Source: Actinobacteria bacterium UBA5182 (GTDB lineage: Bacteria; Actinomycetota; UBA4738). Taken from it: DNA of 10,087 nt. The notes under the pieces are model-generated. The model was not told the DNA's origin, ran no database searches, and was given only the letters and a program-made list of their open reading frames with translations. Below are positions 6,710 to 10,087 of this stretch, in pieces. The position numbers were made by a program, and so were the translations under genes. The DNA lies in the NCBI GenBank assembly GCA_002413185.1, contig DHWM01000053.1:1-10087 (forward strand). The letters run 5' to 3'. Position 1 is the stretch's first letter. The number at the start of each line of letters is the position of its first letter.

Positions 6710-8081
6710 GTTCGAGCCGGTCCTCACCGCCCGGTGGGGCAACCCCGACGCCGCCTCCATCGACGGCTACCTCGAAACGGGTGGTTACCAGGGCCTGCGG
6801 AAGGCGCTGGACATGGAGCCTGATGCGGTGATCGAGGAGGTCAAAGCGTCCGGCCTGCGGGGCCGGGGCGGGGCCGGCTTCCCCACCGGCACGAAGTGGT
6901 CCTTCATCCCGCAGAACACCGGAAAGCCCGTCTACGTCACCGTGAACGCCGACGAGAGCGAGCCGGGGACCTTCAACAATCGCGAGCTCCTGGAGCGCGA
7001 TCCGCACCAGCTCCTGGAGGGCGCCATCATCTGCGCGTACGCCGTTCGCTGCCACACCCTGTTCGTCTACTGCCGGGGCGAGTTCGTGTGGCCCGGCACC
7101 GTGCTGGAGCGAGCCGTGGCGGAGGCGTACGACCGGGGCTACCTGGGCGAGGACATCCAGGGCAGCGGGTTCGACCTGGACGTCATGGTGCACCGGGGCG
7201 CCGGCGCCTACATCTGCGGCGAGGAGACCGCCCTCCTCGAGTCGCTGGAGGGATACCGGGGGCAACCCCGCCTGCGGCCGCCGTTCCCGGCGGTGGAGGG
7301 GCTGTACAAGTCGCCCACCGTCATCAACAACGTGGAGACCCTGTCCTGCGTGCCGCACGTCATGGACCGGGGCGCGTCGTGGTTCGCCTCCATCGGGACC
7401 GAGAAGTCCACGGGACCGGGCATCTTCTCCATCTCTGGGAAGGTCGAACGGCCCGGGAACTACGAGGCGCCGATGGGCACTCCCGCCCGCGAGCTCATCG
7501 AGATGGCCGGAGGGATCCGGGGCGGCAAGCGCCTCAAGGCCTGGACGCCGGGGGGCTCGTCCACCCCGTACCTCACGCCCGAGCATCTCGACACCCCGAT
7601 GGACTTCGACTCCGTCCAGGCCGCGGGATCGCTCCTGGGGACCAAGGCGATGATCGTGCTCGACGAGACCGACTGCGTGGTCGACGCGACGCTGCGGTTC
7701 ACCCAGTTCTACGCCCACGAGTCCTGCGGGAAGTGCACGCCCTGCCGGGAGGGGACGTGGTGGATGGAACGGGTCCTCCGGCGGATGGAAGCGGGGCACG
7801 GCCGGACCGAGGACATCGACCTCATGCACGACGTCGGCCAGAACATGCTGTTCAAGTCGTTCTGCGCGCTGGCCGACGGCGCGGTCAGCCCCATCGACTC
7901 CTCGATCAAATACTTCCGCGACGAGTACGAGGAACACGTCCGGCTGGGACGTTGCCCGCTGAAGGACGAAGGCAGGCCGCGGCTGGAGGCGGCCAGCCCG
8001 CGCTCCGGCGGGACCACCGGCGAGACGGCCCAGGAGCTTCCGGAGGGCCGGGAGCTCAGCCTGGGGGAGGTGCTGGCGTGA
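6702..8081 (+). CDS. nuoF: NADH-quinone oxidoreductase subunit F
   Basis: The 51-kDa-type subunit that oxidises NADH through FMN and passes electrons to [4Fe-4S] cluster N3. The 459 residues contain, in order, the FMN/NADH glycine-rich GLRGRGGAGFPTGTKW (51-66), NADESEPGTFNNRELLERDPH (82-102), and GAGAYICGEETALLESLEG (166-184) with the acidic E174/E175 pair near the nucleotide. The N3 ligands are C342, C345 and C348 in ESCGKCTPCREG, and C388 in SFCALAD. GTG 6702 is chosen: it overlaps the nuoE end by 8 bp and has GGAGG at 6689-6693, eight bases upstream. ATG further upstream would only add out-of-place low-complexity sequence. The C-terminal 40 residues are a hydrophilic tail, longer than in E. 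coli. Confidence 0.97.
   Translation: MAEFEPVLTARWGNPDAASIDGYLETGGYQGLRKALDMEPDAVIEEVKASGLRGRGGAGFPTGTKWSFIPQNTGKPVYVTVNADESEPGTFNNRELLERDPHQLLEGAIICAYAVRCHTLFVYCRGEFVWPGTVLERAVAEAYDRGYLGEDIQGSGFDLDVMVHRGAGAYICGEETALLESLEGYRGQPRLRPPFPAVEGLYKSPTVINNVETLSCVPHVMDRGASWFASIGTEKSTGPGIFSISGKVERPGNYEAPMGTPARELIEMAGGIRGGKRLKAWTPGGSSTPYLTPEHLDTPMDFDSVQAAGSLLGTKAMIVLDETDCVVDATLRFTQFYAHESCGKCTPCREGTWWMERVLRRMEAGHGRTEDIDLMHDVGQNMLFKSFCALADGAVSPIDSSIKYFRDEYEEHVRLGRCPLKDEGRPRLEAASPRSGGTTGETAQELPEGRELSLGEVLA
8063..8070 (+). promoter_or_regulatory. Ribosome binding site for nuoG inside nuoF
   Basis: GGGGGAGG lies seven bases before GTG 8078. It supports the GTGA-overlap start of nuoG, whose frame then runs open to the window end. 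Confidence 0.7.
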
Positions 8082-10087
8082 GCGTCGAGCTGGTGACCCT
8101 GAGCGTCGACGGGAAGGAGGTCACCGTTCCGAGGGGGACGCTGATCATCCGAGCGGCCGAGGAGCTCGGCATCGAGATCCCCCGGTTCTGCGACCACCCC
8201 TTGCTCGAGCCGGTGGCCGCGTGCCGGCAGTGCTACGTGAAGGTCGAAGGCCAGCGCAAGCTCATGACGTCGTGTTCGACCCCCGTGGCCCCGGACATGA
8301 TGGTGCACACCCAGTACACCGACGACGAGGTCAAGAAGGCGCAGGTCTCGGTGCTGGAGTTCCTGCTGATCAACCATCCGCTGGACTGCCCGGTGTGCGA
8401 CCGGGGCGGGGAGTGCCCCCTCCAGGACCAGGCGCTCGCCTTCGGGCCCGGCGAGTCGCGGTACCGCGAAGCCAAGCGGACGTATCGAAAGCCCCTCCCG
8501 TTGTCTCCGCTGGTCAGCCTGGATCGCGAGCGGTGCGTGCTGTGCGCGCGGTGCACCCGGTTCTGCGACCAGATCTCGGGCGACCGCTTCATCGAGCTGT
8601 TCGACCGGGGCGGAGCCGAGCAGGTCAGCATCGCTCCGGGCGAGGACTTCAACAGCCCCTTCTCCGGCAACACCGTGCAGATCTGTCCCGTCGGCGCGCT
8701 GACCTCGACGACGTACCGGTTCGCGGCCCGGCCCTTCGACCTTCGCTCCGGCGATTCGATCTGTTCGCACTGCGCCTGCGGATGCAACCTCCGGGTGGAC
8801 CTCCGCGGGGGAGAGGTGGCCCGAAACCTGGCCCGGGACAACTACGACGTCAACGACGCGTGGCTGTGCGACAAGGGGCGGTACGCGTTCGCCTACGCCG
8901 ACCGGCTGGAGCGGCTGACCGCGCCGCTGCTCAGGGAGCGTGGGCTCGAGCCGGTCTCATTCGGCGAGGCGCTGTCGGCGGTGGCGTCGTGGTCGGCGGG
9001 GAAGCGGGTGGCGTTCCTGGCCGGGGGCCGGCTGTCCGAGGAGGACGCATACGTGCTGGCGAAGCTGGCCCGCACCGTGTTCGGGACCAACGACCTCGAC
9101 CACCGGGTGTTCGGCTCGGGGGACGTCCCGCTGGACGTCGAGCAGGCCCAGGCGGCGGGGATCCCCGTGACGTACAAGGATGTCCAAGGCGCCAAGGTGA
9201 TCCTGATCCTCGGGCTGGACGCCGAGCAGGAGCTTCCGATCCTTCACCTCCGGATCCGAAAGGCCGCCAGGGCCGGCGCCAAGGTGTTCGTGATCCACCC
9301 CCGGATGACCAGGCTGTGGGACGTCGCGGAACACATCCTGTGCCGGCCCGGGGAGGAGGCCGACGTCCTGACCCGGCTGGAGCAGGCCCCCCAGGACAGC
9401 GTGGAGGGCAGGGCCGCCGCGGCCCTGGCCGACGCCGGCCCGGACGCCGTGGTGCTGGCGGGCCCGAGGCTCGCCGACAGCCCGGACGCCGTGGGAACCG
9501 CCGCCCTGGCCAGGGAGTGGGGGGCCAGGTTCGCGTTCCTGTGCCGGCGAGCCGGGGACCGGGGGGCGCTCCGGGCCGGGGTGCATCCGGCGCTCCTTCC
9601 GGGAGGCCGGGCCGTGCAGGACGACGATGACCGGTCGGTGGTGGAAGAGGTGTGGGGGGCGAAGGTCCCGGTGGACGAGGGACGCGACGCGGCGGCCATC
9701 CTGGCGGCGGCGGCCGAACGCCGGATCGACGTCCTGTTCCTGCTGGGGGTCGACCCGCTTCGTGACTTCCCCGACGCGGCGCTGGCCCGCCGGGCGCTGG
9801 AGAACGTCCCGTACAAGGTGGTGTTCGACATCGCCGCGGGCGACCTCTCGATCTACGCCGACGCCATGCTTCCGTCGGCTCCAGTCCTCGAGAAGGACGG
9901 CCACTACACGGACTGGGAGGGCCGAACCCAGCGGTTCCGTCCGGTCCGAAACCCGCGGGGGGTGGCCCGATCGGACTGGGAGATCTTCCAGGAGCTCTCG
10001 GAAGTCATGGGCAAGGACCTGGGGTTCCACTCGCTCGATGCGTTGCACGAGGAGATGGCCCGGCTCCTTGCGGGCGGGGAGGCCCGG
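8078..10087 (+). CDS. nuoG: NADH-quinone oxidoreductase subunit G, 3'-partial
   Basis: The largest peripheral-arm subunit, an Fe-S relay from NuoF toward NuoI/NuoB. 670 codons are present and the frame is open at the window end; family members run to about 800 residues or more. The [2Fe-2S] N1b ligands are C38, C49, C52 and C66. The His-ligated cluster uses H100, C104, C107 and C113 (NHPLDCPVCDRGGEC). The next [4Fe-4S] cluster uses C153, C156, C159 and C203 (ICPVGAL). A further cluster, corresponding to N7 of Thermus and E. coli, has C229, C232, C236 and C264. From about residue 225 on it resembles molybdopterin oxidoreductases but probably binds no molybdenum. GTG 8078 overlaps the nuoF stop (GTGA), with GGAGG at 8066-8070. 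C163 and C234 are additional cysteines near clusters. Confidence 0.96.
   Translation, partial: MSVELVTLSVDGKEVTVPRGTLIIRAAEELGIEIPRFCDHPLLEPVAACRQCYVKVEGQRKLMTSCSTPVAPDMMVHTQYTDDEVKKAQVSVLEFLLINHPLDCPVCDRGGECPLQDQALAFGPGESRYREAKRTYRKPLPLSPLVSLDRERCVLCARCTRFCDQISGDRFIELFDRGGAEQVSIAPGEDFNSPFSGNTVQICPVGALTSTTYRFAARPFDLRSGDSICSHCACGCNLRVDLRGGEVARNLARDNYDVNDAWLCDKGRYAFAYADRLERLTAPLLRERGLEPVSFGEALSAVASWSAGKRVAFLAGGRLSEEDAYVLAKLARTVFGTNDLDHRVFGSGDVPLDVEQAQAAGIPVTYKDVQGAKVILILGLDAEQELPILHLRIRKAARAGAKVFVIHPRMTRLWDVAEHILCRPGEEADVLTRLEQAPQDSVEGRAAAALADAGPDAVVLAGPRLADSPDAVGTAALAREWGARFAFLCRRAGDRGALRAGVHPALLPGGRAVQDDDDRSVVEEVWGAKVPVDEGRDAAAILAAAAERRIDVLFLLGVDPLRDFPDAALARRALENVPYKVVFDIAAGDLSIYADAMLPSAPVLEKDGHYTDWEGRTQRFRPVRNPRGVARSDWEIFQELSEVMGKDLGFHSLDALHEEMARLLAGGEAR

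Noticed and set aside
6492..8770. Further long minus-strand open frames over nuoE-nuoG (for example 481 and 353 codons)
   Set aside because: Antisense shadows of conserved genes with no recognisable domain or ribosome site.

Overview
The window looks like part of a high-GC actinobacterial (Actinomycetota) chromosome, possibly a deep or uncultured lineage. Third codon positions are overwhelmingly G or C. The first gene is a four-helix cytochrome oxidase subunit of the actinobacterial type, GTG starts are common, and a geranylgeranyl-reductase-family gene sits directly upstream of nuoA, a linkage known in actinobacteria. The lineage call is inference from these features, not from a search.

Layout. 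Positions 2-469 (+) carry a probable cytochrome c oxidase subunit IV (CtaF-like), possibly cut by the window edge. Convergent to it, 482-667 (-) is a 61-residue zinc-ribbon protein with one membrane helix. Divergent from that, 30 bp away, 698-1831 (+) is a trans-polyprenyl diphosphate synthase. A 173-bp gap (1832-2004) holds a predicted promoter (TTGCCG, 17 bp, TACGAT) and a perfect TTGTGAA-N4-TTCACAA operator over the predicted transcription start. This operator is of the Rex type, though a CRP-type reading is possible.

From 2005 to the window end, all on the + strand, runs one tight operon: a FAD-dependent geranylgeranyl-reductase-family protein, then nuoA, nuoB, nuoC, nuoD, nuoE, nuoF and nuoG. 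nuoG is cut by the window end after 670 codons; nuoH-nuoN presumably follow. Junctions are 14 bp, 6 bp, two direct TAG-ATG abutments, a 4-bp overlap, an 8-bp overlap and a 4-bp overlap.

How the genes work together. NuoE, NuoF and NuoG form the NADH-oxidising arm of complex I, NuoB, NuoC and NuoD the connecting/quinone module, and NuoA a membrane subunit beside the quinone channel. Their Fe-S, FMN and quinone-site residues appear intact. The prenyl synthase and the reductase plausibly make and partly saturate the isoprenoid tail of menaquinone, the likely acceptor of complex I. The oxidase subunit belongs to the far end of the same chain. A Rex-type site would tie operon expression to the NADH/NAD+ ratio.

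I see no mobile elements, CRISPR arrays, tRNA or rRNA genes, and no novel defence or biosynthetic system. The points most worth a second look are the operator, the absence of a usable canonical start codon for the reductase, and a possible leaderless mini-ORF in its leader.
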